This document shows positions 8,858 through 18,731 of a DNA stretch of 64,000 bases, one piece after another (position 1 is the stretch's first letter; each line of letters opens with the position of its first letter). The notes under the pieces are model-generated. The model was not told the origin of the DNA. It saw only the letters and a list, made by a program, of their open reading frames with translations, and made no database searches. A program made the position numbers and the translations under genes. The DNA lies in NCBI RefSeq assembly GCF_022867805.1, contig NZ_JALIFO010000001.1, positions 620,001-684,000 on the forward strand, given 5' to 3'. Source of the DNA: Cuneatibacter sp. NSJ-177. Lineage in GTDB: Bacteria > Bacillota > Clostridia > Lachnospirales > Lachnospiraceae.

Positions 8858-9607
8858 ATGAATGTTTTTGCCGGGACCGATATCGGTTTGGTCCGGAGGG
8901 AAAATGAAGACTATGTGTTTGCTTCCGGCGAGCCGGTGGGCCCTTTGGAAAATTTATTCATGGTTGCGGACGGGATGGGCGGCCATCGCGGCGGGGAGTT
9001 TGCTTCCCGCTACGTTGTGGAACAGATCGTCCGGACGATCCGAAGCAGCAAAAAAGAAAACCCGGTTTCTGCGCTGAATGAAGCGATTCAGGAGGCAAAC
9101 TACGGCCTCAGAGAAGAAGCCTCCAGAAATCCGAAATTTTGGGAAATGGGGACCACCCTGGTCGCCGCTACCATTGACGGGGCGACCATGTTTGTCGCCA
9201 ATATCGGCGACAGCCGTCTATATCTGTTGGAAGACGGGATTAACCTGCGCCAGGTCACCAGAGATCATTCCTGGGTTGAGGAGATGGTTGCCGACGGGAA
9301 GATGGCGCGCGGCAGCGAAAGCTATTGGGAAAAGAAAAATATCATCACAAGGGCCGTGGGAATCGACGACACGGCGACGGCCGATTTCTTTGAAATCGAT
9401 TTAAAACCCGGAGAGCGGATTCTGCTTTGTTCGGACGGATTGACGAACATGGTGGAGGACGAGGAGATAGAGAGAATCCTTTCCATGCCGGATCCATTAG
9501 AAGAACTGGGGAAGGAATTAATGGAGGAAGGCAAAAGAAATGGCGGAAGGGATAATATTTCGGTGATTTTGGTGGAACCGGAACTAGATGAGGTGAATAT
9601 ATGCTAA
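8858..9607 (+). CDS. prpC: PP2C-family Ser/Thr protein phosphatase (PrpC/Stp type)
   Basis: It removes phosphate from proteins phosphorylated by the adjacent PASTA kinase, controlling cell-wall and division functions. PP2C metal-binding motifs are visible: GTDIGLVRRENEDYVF at the N-terminus, MVADGMGGHRGGEFAS, NIGDSRLYLL, LLCSDGLTNMV and GRDNISVILVE. The ATG at 8858 (249 aa) was chosen: an AAGGAGG site lies about 9 bases upstream and the family normally starts MxxxxxTDxGxVRxxNED. It lies 1 base after rlmN and overlaps prkC by 7 bases. Confidence 0.94.
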   Translation: MNVFAGTDIGLVRRENEDYVFASGEPVGPLENLFMVADGMGGHRGGEFASRYVVEQIVRTIRSSKKENPVSALNEAIQEANYGLREEASRNPKFWEMGTTLVAATIDGATMFVANIGDSRLYLLEDGINLRQVTRDHSWVEEMVADGKMARGSESYWEKKNIITRAVGIDDTATADFFEIDLKPGERILLCSDGLTNMVEDEEIERILSMPDPLEELGKELMEEGKRNGGRDNISVILVEPELDEVNIC

Positions 9608-11754
9608 GAATAGGTATGTTTTTAGGCAACCGATATGAAATCATCAGCAAGATTGGCTCTGGAGGCATGTCGGATGTCTACAAAGCTAAGTGTCATAAGC
9701 TGAACCGTTTTGTCGCAATCAAAGTGCTGAAGCCGGAGTTCGCCAGCGATCAGAGCTTTGTGGCGAAGTTCCGGATGGAGGCCCAGTCGGCGGCCTGTCT
9801 GTCCCATCCGAACATAGTAAACATTTACGATGTGGGAGAGGAAAACGGCATCCATTATATTGTGATGGAGCTGATCGACGGCATCACGCTGAAAAAATAC
9901 ATTGAGCGGAAAAAGAAACTGGAGATCCGGGAATCCATCGAGGTGACCATGCAGGTGGCCAGAGGCCTGGAAGCCGCTCATCGGGAGCACATCATTCATC
10001 GGGATATCAAACCGCAGAATATCATGATCTCGCGGGAGGGCAAGGTAAAAGTGACGGATTTCGGAATCGCACGGGCCGCCTCCTCCCAGACGATCAGCTC
10101 CAACACCATGGGGAGCGTCCATTACATTTCTCCGGAGCAGGCCAGAGGCGGCTATTGCGACGAGCGGAGTGATATCTATTCCCTGGGAATTACTCTATAC
10201 GAGATGCTGACCGGGCGGGTGCCTTTTGAGGGGGACTCGACGGTCGCCGTAGCTCTTCTTCATATTCAGGGGGAGATGGTTCCTCCGAGAGAATATGAAC
10301 CTCTGATTCCGGTCAGTCTGGAAAAAATCATACTAAAATGTACGCAGAAAAAGCCGGAACGCCGCTACGCATCGGCGACAGAGCTGATCGAGGATCTGAA
10401 AAAATGCCTCTCCATGCCCAACGGCGATTTCGTAAAGATGGCGCCTTTAACCAACGATTCCCCGACTATGGTATTCCGGGATTCCGATATCGAGCAGATT
10501 AAGAAGGGCGCGGGCCGTGCGGATGTGGAGGAAGAACGGCGTGCGGAGAAGGCGTACCAGATGGGCGTCGAGGACGAAGGCGGCGACTATGACGACGAGG
10601 ATTATGACGATGAGGACTACGACGACGAGTTCGACGAGGATGACGAGAGCGATTCCCATTTTGAAAAGATCGTTACCTATATTATGATCGGCGTCGCCGT
10701 TCTGATTGTAATCATTGTGGCCGCCATCGGCCTGCGGGCCTGCGGCGTGTTTGACTTTGGTTCGGATAATACGACGACAGAAAGCTCTGATTCCACCAAG
10801 GTGACCATGGTCAGTTTTGTAGGAAAGACCGTGGAGGAAGCGGAGAAAGAGATCAAGGAAAAGAATTTGAACCTGACGATCCGGGTTTCGGAATATGTCT
10901 CTTCCGAAGAGTTTGCAAAGGATCAGATCGTGGAACAGGATTATAAGGAAGGCGAGATTGTGGACCGTTCCACCACTGTCACGGTGAAAGTCAGCACCGG
11001 CAGCAATAAGCTGGTGATTCCGACAGATCTGGAAGGGAAGACAGAGCAGGAGGCAAGACGCGCCCTGCGTTCCGCCGGATTTACGAATGTGGCCAATACG
11101 GTGCAGGAACAAAACCATGATACCATCGCGGAGAACATGGTGATCGGCACAAGCCCGGCCGCAGGCAGCTCCGTGGATAAAGAAGCGGAGATTACACTGA
11201 TTATCAGCAAAGGCCCGGCATCCCGCCCAGTGGAAGTTCCGAATCTGTACAAGATGTCAGAAGAATCGGCCAGAGCTGCGTTGGAGGAGAAAAAACTGAT
11301 CCTCGGCTCCATCGAAAAGGAGTACAGCGATGATGTGGAGAAGGGCCTGGTGATGAGCCAGAGCGTCGATGCGAATTCCACCGTGGAGGAAGGCACCACG
11401 ATCAACATTACGATCAGCAGAGGCAGCATGTCGGTTACCGTTCCGGATGTGCGCTGGGGTACGCTGAAGGAAGCAAAAGTGGCGCTCAATGATCTGGGAC
11501 TGCAGATTGACCCGCGCTACGAATACGACGATGACAATCCCAAGGGCACTGTGATTGGTCAGGAAACCTCGCCGGGAGATTCCGTGAAGAAGGGGACAAC
11601 GATTGTGGTCATTGTCAGCGACGGTCCGGAGCCGACCCAGCCGACCACCACGGAAGAAAACAATGGCGGCGGTAACGGAGGCGGAGACCAGCAGCCGGAG
11701 CCTGAACCGAATCCGGAACCGGATCCCAACGCAGGCGGAGAACCGGCGGCGTAG
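9601..11754 (+). CDS. prkC: PASTA-domain Ser/Thr protein kinase
   Basis: A membrane receptor kinase (PrkC/StkP/PknB family) that senses muropeptides or lipid II. The kinase domain (about 12-270) has GSGGMSDVYKA, catalytic Lys41, HRDIKPQN (Asp135) and DFG at 153-155. A very acidic DD/ED-rich segment at about 324-352 precedes one membrane helix (about 357-379). Outside lie four PASTA repeats (roughly 395-470, 471-540, 541-608, 609-676) and a Pro/Glu/Gly-rich tail. The acidic juxtamembrane stretch, encoded by near-repeats such as GACGACGAGGATTATGACGA, is more extreme than in Bacillus PrkC. It overlaps prpC, its antagonist, by 7 bases. Confidence 0.95.
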   Translation: MLRIGMFLGNRYEIISKIGSGGMSDVYKAKCHKLNRFVAIKVLKPEFASDQSFVAKFRMEAQSAACLSHPNIVNIYDVGEENGIHYIVMELIDGITLKKYIERKKKLEIRESIEVTMQVARGLEAAHREHIIHRDIKPQNIMISREGKVKVTDFGIARAASSQTISSNTMGSVHYISPEQARGGYCDERSDIYSLGITLYEMLTGRVPFEGDSTVAVALLHIQGEMVPPREYEPLIPVSLEKIILKCTQKKPERRYASATELIEDLKKCLSMPNGDFVKMAPLTNDSPTMVFRDSDIEQIKKGAGRADVEEERRAEKAYQMGVEDEGGDYDDEDYDDEDYDDEFDEDDESDSHFEKIVTYIMIGVAVLIVIIVAAIGLRACGVFDFGSDNTTTESSDSTKVTMVSFVGKTVEEAEKEIKEKNLNLTIRVSEYVSSEEFAKDQIVEQDYKEGEIVDRSTTVTVKVSTGSNKLVIPTDLEGKTEQEARRALRSAGFTNVANTVQEQNHDTIAENMVIGTSPAAGSSVDKEAEITLIISKGPASRPVEVPNLYKMSEESARAALEEKKLILGSIEKEYSDDVEKGLVMSQSVDANSTVEEGTTINITISRGSMSVTVPDVRWGTLKEAKVALNDLGLQIDPRYEYDDDNPKGTVIGQETSPGDSVKKGTTIVVIVSDGPEPTQPTTTEENNGGGNGGGDQQPEPEPNPEPDPNAGGEPAA

Positions 11755-11756
11755 CC

Positions 11757-12635
11757 ATGCAGGGAAAGATTATCAAAGGCATTGCGGGCTTTTATTACGT
11801 CCACGACGGCCGCAGCCGGATCTATGAATGCAAGGCAAAAGGAATTTTCCGAAATAAAAAGATTAAGCCTCTGGTCGGCGACGACGTGGAATTCGATGTG
11901 TTGGATGAAACCGCCGGGGAAGGGAGCATTGTCTCCATCTTCCCGCGGAAAAATGAACTGATCCGGCCGGCGGTCGCCAACATTGATCAGGCGATGCTGG
12001 TTTTTGCCGTAAAGGCGCCTGCGCCGAATTTTAACTTGCTGGATCGTTTCCTGATTGCGATGGAACAGCAAGATATTCCGGTGGTGCTCTGTTTTAACAA
12101 GACGGATCTCGGAGATGAGGAGGACGCGCGGGTCTATCGGTCCGTGTACCGGAATACCGGCTACTCCATTCATTTTCTCAGCGTGAAACAAGCGGAGGGT
12201 GTCGATGCTGTGAGAACGCTTTTGCGCGGCAAGACGACGGCCCTGGCGGGCCCTTCCGGGGTCGGAAAATCGTCGCTGATGAATTTTTTAAACCCGGATG
12301 CCGGGATGGAGACAGGCGCGGTCAGTGAGAAAATCCAGCGCGGCCGTCATACCACCAGGCATACGGAATTATTTTACCTGGAAGAGAACACCTACCTGCT
12401 GGATACTCCCGGATTCACCTCCATGAATGTGGAAGGGATTGAATGCGGCGAGTTAAAGCAGTTTTTCCCGGAATTCCTCTCACCCGCAGAGGACTGCCGG
12501 TTCCCGGACTGTGTCCATGTCGGGGAGCGGGACTGCGGGGTAAAGCGTGCGGTGGAAGATGGAAAAATCAGCCGCGAGCGGTATGAAAACTACCTCCAGA
12601 TCTACCAGGATCTGAAGGATCGGAAAAAATGGTAA
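11757..12635 (+). CDS. rsgA: Ribosome small-subunit-dependent GTPase A
   Basis: RsgA is a circularly permuted GTPase that checks late 30S subunit maturation. The 292-aa protein has an N-terminal OB-fold (about 1-65), then G4 FNKTDLG, G1 AGPSGVGKSSLMN and G3 DTPGF, that is, the permuted order. The C-terminal zinc site is CRFPDCVHVGERDC. It begins 2 bases after prkC and 13 bases before rpe, in the usual clostridial order. Confidence 0.96.
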   Translation: MQGKIIKGIAGFYYVHDGRSRIYECKAKGIFRNKKIKPLVGDDVEFDVLDETAGEGSIVSIFPRKNELIRPAVANIDQAMLVFAVKAPAPNFNLLDRFLIAMEQQDIPVVLCFNKTDLGDEEDARVYRSVYRNTGYSIHFLSVKQAEGVDAVRTLLRGKTTALAGPSGVGKSSLMNFLNPDAGMETGAVSEKIQRGRHTTRHTELFYLEENTYLLDTPGFTSMNVEGIECGELKQFFPEFLSPAEDCRFPDCVHVGERDCGVKRAVEDGKISRERYENYLQIYQDLKDRKKW

Positions 12636-12648
12636 AAGGAGATACCAA

Positions 12649-13302
12649 ATGGAAAAGATTCTATCCCCTTCTTTGTTGGCGGCGGATTTCTCCCGCCTGG
12701 CGGAGGAGGCGGCAAAGGTGGAGAGAGCCGGCGCGAAATATCTGCACCTGGATGTGATGGACGGCGCTTTTGTGCCCAGCATCTCCTTTGGAATGCCGGT
12801 GATTGCAAGCCTCAGAAAGCAGAGTAAGCTGGTGTTCGACGTGCATCTGATGATTGAGGACCCGGATCGGTATCTGGAAGACTTCGTTGAGGCCGGGGCG
12901 GATATTTTGACGGTTCACGCAGAGGCGTGCCGCCATCTGGACCGGACATTGCAGAAAATCCGCGATCTCGGCGTCCGCGCCGGTGTGGCCTTGAATCCGG
13001 CGACTCCTTTAAACGCTGTGGAGTGGGTAGCGGAAAAGACAGATATGATTTTGCTGATGTCGGTGAACCCTGGTTTTGGGGGACAGAAATATATCCCTTA
13101 TGTGACAGAGAAGATCAAAGAGCTGCGCCGTTTCCTGACAGAGAAAAACCTTTCGGCTGATATTGAGGTGGACGGCGGGGTCGGACTTGCCAACGGGCCT
13201 TCGGTGATGGCCGCAGGAGCAAACGTGCTGGTGGCCGGTTCCGCGGTATTTGGCGGAGATGCGGAGGCCAATGTAAAAGCCTTTTTGGAATGGATGGTAT
13301 GA
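12649..13302 (+). CDS. rpe: Ribulose-phosphate 3-epimerase
   Basis: It interconverts ribulose 5-phosphate and xylulose 5-phosphate in the pentose phosphate pathway. The 217-aa TIM barrel has LSPSLLAADFSRL at the start, HLDVMDGAFVPSISFG (metal His and Asp), FDVHLMIEDP, LMSVNPGFGGQKYI and IEVDGGVG with the catalytic Asp. The AAAAGGAGA site is well placed. Its stop overlaps the next start as ATGA. In related genomes thiamine pyrophosphokinase (thiN) follows rpe; here a HAD phosphatase does. Confidence 0.97.
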   Translation: MEKILSPSLLAADFSRLAEEAAKVERAGAKYLHLDVMDGAFVPSISFGMPVIASLRKQSKLVFDVHLMIEDPDRYLEDFVEAGADILTVHAEACRHLDRTLQKIRDLGVRAGVALNPATPLNAVEWVAEKTDMILLMSVNPGFGGQKYIPYVTEKIKELRRFLTEKNLSADIEVDGGVGLANGPSVMAAGANVLVAGSAVFGGDAEANVKAFLEWMV

Positions 13303-14114
13303 TTCGGTTAGTTGCGAGCGATGTGGACGGGACGCTGGTTCCGGATGGGACCAGCCGGATCAATCCCGATTATTTTACGGTGATTGAAGAGCTGAGGCAG
13401 CTGGGGATCCAGTTTGCGGTGGCCAGCGGCCGGCAGGAAGACAGCCTGCACCGGCTGTTTGCGCCTGTCAAAAATAGAATCTTTTTTATCAGCAACAACG
13501 GGGCGGTGCTGAGTACGGCTTCCCGCCTTTTGTTTGCCACCCCGATGCGGCAGGACTACCTTCTTCCTCTGCTGCGGCAGTGCGAGACGCTGCCGGAATG
13601 CGAGCTTTTGATTGCGACAAGCCGGGCGACCTACTGCAGGGCGGGGGCCGATGAGGAATTTCTCCGCTGGCTCCGGGAGGAGTACCGCTTCACGATCGAG
13701 GAAATCCCCGATTTGTCCGCGGTCTGCTCGGAGGCGGTCAAGCTGTCTATTTTCCATGAACCGGGGACGAGACATCCGGGTATTGATCTGGTGGAACCCT
13801 GGAAGGGAAAACTGAACGGAGTCGTATCCGGCCCGGAATGGGTGGATTTCTCCGACCCGGAAGTCCAAAAAGGAAGCGCAATCCGGCTGCTCCAGGAAAG
13901 CCTTGGGATTTCCCCGGAGGAGACCATGGTGTTCGGCGACCAGCTGAATGATATTTCGATGCTGCGCCAGGCGGCGTACAGTTACGCGGTAGGCAGCGCC
14001 AGAGATGAAGTGAAAGAAGTTGCCGCCTATGTGACGAAGCCGATGAAAGAGGACGGCGTACTGGAAATTTTGAAAACATTGGCAGAGACGAAGGGGGAAG
14101 CGGCATGGCAGTAA
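13299..14114 (+). CDS. Cof-type HAD-superfamily sugar/nucleotide phosphatase
   Basis: A 271-aa Cof-like (subfamily IIB) HAD hydrolase. Motif I is LVASDVDGTLVPDG with both catalytic Asp, motif II is AVASGR, and the late motif is MVFGDQLNDISML; the conserved Lys falls near QKGSAIRLL. The cap domain lies between residues about 80 and 190. Substrates in this family are sugar phosphates, FMN or pyridoxal phosphate and cannot be predicted. The ATG at 13299 makes an ATGA overlap with rpe and is preferred to 13290. Compare the dead HAD domain at 3344-4654, where these same motifs are lost. Confidence 0.9.
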   Translation: MIRLVASDVDGTLVPDGTSRINPDYFTVIEELRQLGIQFAVASGRQEDSLHRLFAPVKNRIFFISNNGAVLSTASRLLFATPMRQDYLLPLLRQCETLPECELLIATSRATYCRAGADEEFLRWLREEYRFTIEEIPDLSAVCSEAVKLSIFHEPGTRHPGIDLVEPWKGKLNGVVSGPEWVDFSDPEVQKGSAIRLLQESLGISPEETMVFGDQLNDISMLRQAAYSYAVGSARDEVKEVAAYVTKPMKEDGVLEILKTLAETKGEAAWQ

Positions 14115-15136
14115 AACGAATCGGCGGCTTTCTCCTTGCGGCTCTGCTTTGTTGCCTTATAGCCTCCGGGTGCAGCAAAAGTGGGATTTCTCTGGGAGGC
14201 TTTCAGATTTCCGGTCTGAGTTCGGACGAGCTATTGTGCGTGGGGGAGGAGACCTGCCCTCTCTCGGAAGCAATGATTTTTGTGACAAGCCAAAAGAGCC
14301 TGTATCAGGAGTCTTTTGGAGCGGACATCTGGAATGTGGCGCTGGAGGGCGGAGATTTCGAGACCTATGCGCTGGCGCGGCTGAAGGATTATATGGGGCG
14401 CCTCTTCGCCGCATCGCAGATGGCGGAAGAACGGCATCTCGATTTGACGGAAGAAGAGCTCACGAAGATCACGGAGGCCGCCGAAGATTATTTTTCCAGC
14501 CTCAGCGAGGAAGACCGCAAGGTAACCGGCATCACGAAAGAAGCGGCGGAAGATGCTTTCCGGCGATATATTCTGGCAAACCGCTGTTATGAGACAGTCT
14601 TAAAAACTTCCGATGTGGAAGTCAGCGAGGATGAGGCCAGAGTGATGCAGATTCAGCAGATTTTCTTGTCCTCCGAAGGGTTGTCGGAGGAAGAAAAATC
14701 GGAAAAGAGGGCCGCAGCGGAAACCCTTGCCGGAGAGGCCAAAGAAAGCAAAGACTTTGCCAAATTGGCCGGGCAAAAGAATGAAGCTTCACAGATGGAA
14801 CGGTCCGTGCGCCGGGGGGAACTGGGGGAGGCGGAAGCGAAAGCCATATTTTCCCTGAGCAGCGGCGAGGTCAGCGGACTTTTGGAGTCGGAGGGAGGAT
14901 GGCGGATTGTCAAGTGCATTTCCTCCTATGACAAGGAGGCGACTGCAGCCCACAAGGAAGAACTGGAGCAGGAAAAGCGCCGGGAGGTGTTTGAGGCGGA
15001 GATGAAGAGCTTTCTGACCAGATCCCCGGCCGCGTTCAACGAGGCGCTCTGGGAAAAGGTCCGCATCTCCGGGGACGCACAGGACGTGGGCGGCAATTTT
15101 TATACCACCTATCAGAAATATTTCGGAGAGGGCTGA
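14105..15136 (+). CDS. Parvulin-type foldase lipoprotein (PrsA/SurA-like)
   Basis: The first 23 residues form a lipoprotein signal with lipobox LIASGC (Cys23), so the 343-aa product should be anchored outside the cell membrane. An N-terminal helical SurA-N-like chaperone part (about 50-175) is followed by a divergent parvulin peptidyl-prolyl isomerase domain (about 180-280), seen in QIQQIFLSSEGLSEEEK, FAKLAGQKNEASQ, RRGELGEAEAKAIFSL and GWRIVKCISS. It would help fold exported proteins. The start overlaps the preceding gene by 10 bases, and glpK follows after 6. Isomerase activity is uncertain because the domain is divergent. Confidence 0.82.
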   Translation: MAVKRIGGFLLAALLCCLIASGCSKSGISLGGFQISGLSSDELLCVGEETCPLSEAMIFVTSQKSLYQESFGADIWNVALEGGDFETYALARLKDYMGRLFAASQMAEERHLDLTEEELTKITEAAEDYFSSLSEEDRKVTGITKEAAEDAFRRYILANRCYETVLKTSDVEVSEDEARVMQIQQIFLSSEGLSEEEKSEKRAAAETLAGEAKESKDFAKLAGQKNEASQMERSVRRGELGEAEAKAIFSLSSGEVSGLLESEGGWRIVKCISSYDKEATAAHKEELEQEKRREVFEAEMKSFLTRSPAAFNEALWEKVRISGDAQDVGGNFYTTYQKYFGEG

Positions 15137-15142
15137 AAGACG

Positions 15143-16660
15143 ATGGAACAATACATCATGGCATTGGATCAGGGGACGACTAGCTCCCGCTGTATCCTTT
15201 TTGACCGAAAGGGAAATATGAAAAGCGTGGCGGCGCGGGAATTCCGCCAAATCTATCCGAAGCCCGGCTGGGTGGAGCACGATCCCATGGAGATCTGGGC
15301 TTCTCAGGTCGGCGTGGCCAGCGAGGCCATGGGAAAATTGGGAGTGGGGCCTTCGGCGATCGCGGCCATCGGCATCACCAATCAGCGGGAGACCACGATC
15401 GTCTGGGACCGGGAGACCGGGGAGCCGGTGTCCAACGCGATTGTCTGGCAGTGCCGCCGGACCGCGGAAGCCATCGATGAGTTCCGGAAGACCTCCCTGG
15501 CAAAGCTGGTGCCGGAGCGCACCGGACTGATCCCCGACGCCTATTTTTCCGCCTCCAAAATCAGGTGGATCCTGGATCATGTGCCGGGAGCCAGAAAGAA
15601 GGCGGACGAAGGCCGCTTATTGTTTGGAACCGTGGATTCCTGGCTGATTTTTAAGCTGACCGGAGGAGCGGTTCATGCGACGGACCGGACCAACGCCTCC
15701 CGGACCATGCTCTATGATATCCGGAAGCTTGCCTGGGACCGGGAGCTGTTGGAGTGGTTTGATATTCCGGCGTCCATGCTGCCCGAAGTGCGGCCCTCCG
15801 GCAGCCATTTCGGCGTGACGGACCCCACGGTGCTGGGCGGCAGAATTCCCATCGCCGGCGTGGCGGGAGATCAGCAGGCGGCCTTGTTCGGCCAGTGCTG
15901 CTTTTCGCCGGGCGAAGGAAAAAATACTTATGGGACCGGATGCTTTCTTTTGATGAACACCGGCCGGAGGCCGGTGCAGTCTAAAAATGGATTGATCACA
16001 ACCATTGCCGCCAGTGCGGGCGAGGAAGTCGAGTACGCATTGGAAGGCAGCGTGTTTGTCGGCGGGGCTTCAGTCCAGTGGCTGAGGGACGAACTCCAGC
16101 TCTTCCGGGAATCCGCCCAGTCGGAGGAGTTTGCGGAAGCGGTAGGGGACACGGCTGGAGCCTACGTGGTGCCTGCCTTTACCGGTCTCGGCGCGCCGTA
16201 CTGGGATCCTTACGCCCGCGGCGTGGTGGTGGGAATTACGAGAGGCTTTAACCGGAATCATCTGGTGCGGGCCACGCTGGAATCCATTGCCTATCAGACC
16301 GGGGACGTTCTGGCCGCCATGGAAAAGGATGCCGGGATCTCGCTTCGGAGCCTGCAGGTGGACGGAGGAGCCAGCGCCAACCGCTTTCTGATGCAGTTTC
16401 AGGCGGATATCTTGGATACGGCGGTGGTGCGGCCGCGCTGTATCGAGACCACGGCGCTGGGCGCGGCCTATCTGGCGGGTTTGACGGTCGGCTACTGGAA
16501 GGACACGGATGAAATACGGGCCAACTGGGCGGTGGATTGCACGTTTGAACCCCAGATGGAGGAGCCGTGCCGGAAGAAGCGGCTCGCAGGATGGAAACGA
16601 GCGGTTGCCTGTGCCAGGGGCTGGACGGCGGAAGGAGATACCGATGATAGCGATCATTGA
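15143..16660 (+). CDS. glpK: Glycerol kinase
   Basis: An FGGY-family kinase that converts glycerol to glycerol 3-phosphate. The 505-aa protein starts with [21 protein letters not shown] and has [67 protein letters not shown] and [19 protein letters not shown], all typical of GlpK rather than sugar kinases. The usual partners glpF and glpD/glpO are absent; instead it is embedded between a foldase gene and hisH, whose start it overlaps by 17 bases. Confidence 0.95.
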   Translation: MEQYIMALDQGTTSSRCILFDRKGNMKSVAAREFRQIYPKPGWVEHDPMEIWASQVGVASEAMGKLGVGPSAIAAIGITNQRETTIVWDRETGEPVSNAIVWQCRRTAEAIDEFRKTSLAKLVPERTGLIPDAYFSASKIRWILDHVPGARKKADEGRLLFGTVDSWLIFKLTGGAVHATDRTNASRTMLYDIRKLAWDRELLEWFDIPASMLPEVRPSGSHFGVTDPTVLGGRIPIAGVAGDQQAALFGQCCFSPGEGKNTYGTGCFLLMNTGRRPVQSKNGLITTIAASAGEEVEYALEGSVFVGGASVQWLRDELQLFRESAQSEEFAEAVGDTAGAYVVPAFTGLGAPYWDPYARGVVVGITRGFNRNHLVRATLESIAYQTGDVLAAMEKDAGISLRSLQVDGGASANRFLMQFQADILDTAVVRPRCIETTALGAAYLAGLTVGYWKDTDEIRANWAVDCTFEPQMEEPCRKKRLAGWKRAVACARGWTAEGDTDDSDH

Positions 16661-17255
16661 TTATGATGCGGGAAATTTAAAAAGTGTGGAAAAAGCGCTG
16701 CTGTCTCTTGGAGAAGAGACGGCGGTGACAAGAGAGAAAGACGTGATCCTCTCCGCCGACAAGGTGATTTTGCCCGGCGTCGGCGCATTTGGGGACGCGA
16801 TGGAGCATTTACACCGCTACGGCCTTCCGGATATCTTGCGGCAGACGGCGGCGCAGGGGACACCTCTTTTGGGGATCTGCCTGGGGATGCAGTTATTGTT
16901 TGAACGCAGCGAGGAGAGTGTGGGAGTGGAGGGGCTATCCATCCTGCCCGGTGAAATTTTGAAGATTCCTCCCTGCGAGGGCTTGAAGATTCCCCATATG
17001 GGCTGGAATTCCCTTGATGTGAAGCCGGGAGCCAAGTTATTTGCCGGACTTCCCGAGCATCCTTACGTTTATTTTGTCCACTCCTATTACCTGAAGGCGA
17101 GACAGGAGGAGATCGTGGCGGCCACTGCAGAATACGGCGTTTCCATCCACGCATCCGTGGAACGGGGCAATGTGTTCGGCTGTCAGTTCCATCCTGAAAA
17201 AAGCAGTGCGGCCGGTCTGGCGATCTTAAAGAATTTTGCCGGGCTGGGTCAGTGA
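16644..17255 (+). CDS. hisH: Imidazole glycerol phosphate synthase, glutaminase subunit
   Basis: HisH hydrolyses glutamine and channels ammonia to HisF in histidine biosynthesis. The class I amidotransferase marks are [23 protein letters not shown] (oxyanion region), [11 protein letters not shown] with Cys79, and CQFHPEKSS with the catalytic His/Glu pair. The ATG at 16644 (203 aa) has an AAGGAGA site and gives the standard N-terminus; a longer frame from 16509 lies within glpK. hisF follows after 8 bases, so the two subunits are made together. No other his genes are in the window. Confidence 0.95.
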   Translation: MIAIIDYDAGNLKSVEKALLSLGEETAVTREKDVILSADKVILPGVGAFGDAMEHLHRYGLPDILRQTAAQGTPLLGICLGMQLLFERSEESVGVEGLSILPGEILKIPPCEGLKIPHMGWNSLDVKPGAKLFAGLPEHPYVYFVHSYYLKARQEEIVAATAEYGVSIHASVERGNVFGCQFHPEKSSAAGLAILKNFAGLGQ

Positions 17256-17263
17256 GGAAAGCC

Positions 17264-18022
17264 ATGTTTACGAAAAGAATCATTCCCTGCCTCGACGTCC
17301 ATGAAGGGCGCGTGGTGAAGGGCGTTAATTTTGTCAACCTGAGGGACGCCGGAGATCCGGTGGAGATTGCGGCGGCCTACGACGCGGCCGGGGCCGACGA
17401 ATTGGTGTTTTTGGACATCACGGCGTCCTCGGACGCCAGAAAAACCGTGGTGGACATGGTCCGGCGCGTGGCGGAGAACGTGTTTATTCCCTTTACCGTG
17501 GGCGGAGGAATCCGCACGGTGGAGGACTTTAAAGTCCTGCTGCGGGAAGGCGCGGATAAGATCTCGATCAATTCGTCGGCGATCAACCGCCCGGAGCTGA
17601 TCTCGGAGGCGGCCGATAAATACGGCAGCCAGTGCGTGGTCGTGGCGATTGACGCGAAGAGAAGGCCGGACGGAGGGTGGAGCGTCTATAAAAACGGAGG
17701 CCGCCTTGACGTGGGGCTCGACGCGGTGGAATGGGCCGCGAAGGCGGTATCGTTAGGAGCGGGGGAGATCCTTTTGACCAGCATGGACTGCGACGGGACA
17801 AAAGCCGGCTACGACAATGAGCTGACCGCTGCCGTGGCGGCTGCCGTGCCTGTGCCGGTGATCGCCTCCGGCGGCGCCGGAACCATGGAGCATTTTTATG
17901 ACGCACTGACCGTAGGAAAGGCGGATGCGGCGCTGGCGGCATCGCTGTTTCACTATAAGGAATTGGAAATCAAAGAACTGAAGAATTATCTGGCGGGACG
18001 GGGGATTCCGGTCCGCCGGTAA
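17264..18022 (+). CDS. hisF: Imidazole glycerol phosphate synthase, cyclase subunit
   Basis: HisF condenses PRFAR with ammonia from HisH to give IGP and AICAR. The 252-aa TIM barrel has the standard [20 protein letters not shown] start with catalytic Asp11, then [50 protein letters not shown] (catalytic Asp) and [13 protein letters not shown]. The internal ATG at 17264 was chosen over an upstream GTG at 17252 because it gives the family N-terminus and follows an AGGAAA site. Confidence 0.96.
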   Translation: MFTKRIIPCLDVHEGRVVKGVNFVNLRDAGDPVEIAAAYDAAGADELVFLDITASSDARKTVVDMVRRVAENVFIPFTVGGGIRTVEDFKVLLREGADKISINSSAINRPELISEAADKYGSQCVVVAIDAKRRPDGGWSVYKNGGRLDVGLDAVEWAAKAVSLGAGEILLTSMDCDGTKAGYDNELTAAVAAAVPVPVIASGGAGTMEHFYDALTVGKADAALAASLFHYKELEIKELKNYLAGRGIPVRR

Positions 18023-18045
18023 GTGACGGAAAGGGGCACGAGAAA

Positions 18046-18720
18046 ATGGGTGCGATTACGAATGATTGGCTGAAGCCGTTGTCAGTTGAATTTAGAAAGC
18101 CATATTATGCGAAGTTATATCAGACCATCAAGCAGGAATATAATACCCGTGAGGTATTCCCGTCCCCGGACGATATTTTCAACGCCTTTGAGCTGACGCC
18201 GCTCTCAAAGGTAAAGGTCGTGATTTTGGGGCAGGATCCTTATCACAACGTGGGGCAGGCCCATGGGCTGTGTTTTTCAGTGAAACCGGAAGTGGAGATT
18301 CCTCCGTCCCTCGTCAATATTTACCGGGAGCTGCACGATGATCTGGGCTGCTATATCCCGAACAACGGATATCTGGTAAAATGGGCAAAGCAGGGAGTCC
18401 TGCTTCTAAACACGGTGCTGACCGTTCAGGCGCACCGCGCCAATTCCCACAGGGGAATCGGCTGGGAGGAATTTACCGACGCAGCGATCCGGGCGGTCAA
18501 TGAGGAAGACCGTCCCATCGTGTTTATCCTTTGGGGACGCCCGGCCCAGATGAAGGCCGGGATGCTGAACAACCCGAAGCATCTGATCCTGAAAGCGCCT
18601 CATCCGAGCCCTCTGTCGGCTGACCGGGGGTTCTTTGGAAGCAGGCCTTTCAGTCAGACCAATGCGTTTTTGGAGGCTCACGGGGTGGAGCCGGTGGATT
18701 GGCAGATTGAAAACATTTAA
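18046..18720 (+). CDS. ung: Uracil-DNA glycosylase (family 1)
   Basis: It removes uracil from DNA to start base-excision repair. The 224-aa protein has the catalytic water-activating motif LGQDPYHNVGQAHGLCFSV (Asp64), LLLNTVLTV, VFILWGRPAQ and HPSPLSADRGFFGSRPFS (His loop). It begins 23 bases after hisF and ends 11 bases before uppP. Family 1 identity is clear from GQDPYH and HPSPLS. Confidence 0.96.
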   Translation: MGAITNDWLKPLSVEFRKPYYAKLYQTIKQEYNTREVFPSPDDIFNAFELTPLSKVKVVILGQDPYHNVGQAHGLCFSVKPEVEIPPSLVNIYRELHDDLGCYIPNNGYLVKWAKQGVLLLNTVLTVQAHRANSHRGIGWEEFTDAAIRAVNEEDRPIVFILWGRPAQMKAGMLNNPKHLILKAPHPSPLSADRGFFGSRPFSQTNAFLEAHGVEPVDWQIENI

Positions 18721-18731
18721 AGGGGAATGGT

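Noticed and set aside
10561-10650. Repeated GAC/GAT/GAG units in prkC as a possible tandem-repeat element.
   Set aside because: They simply encode the acidic juxtamembrane segment of the kinase and are imperfect.
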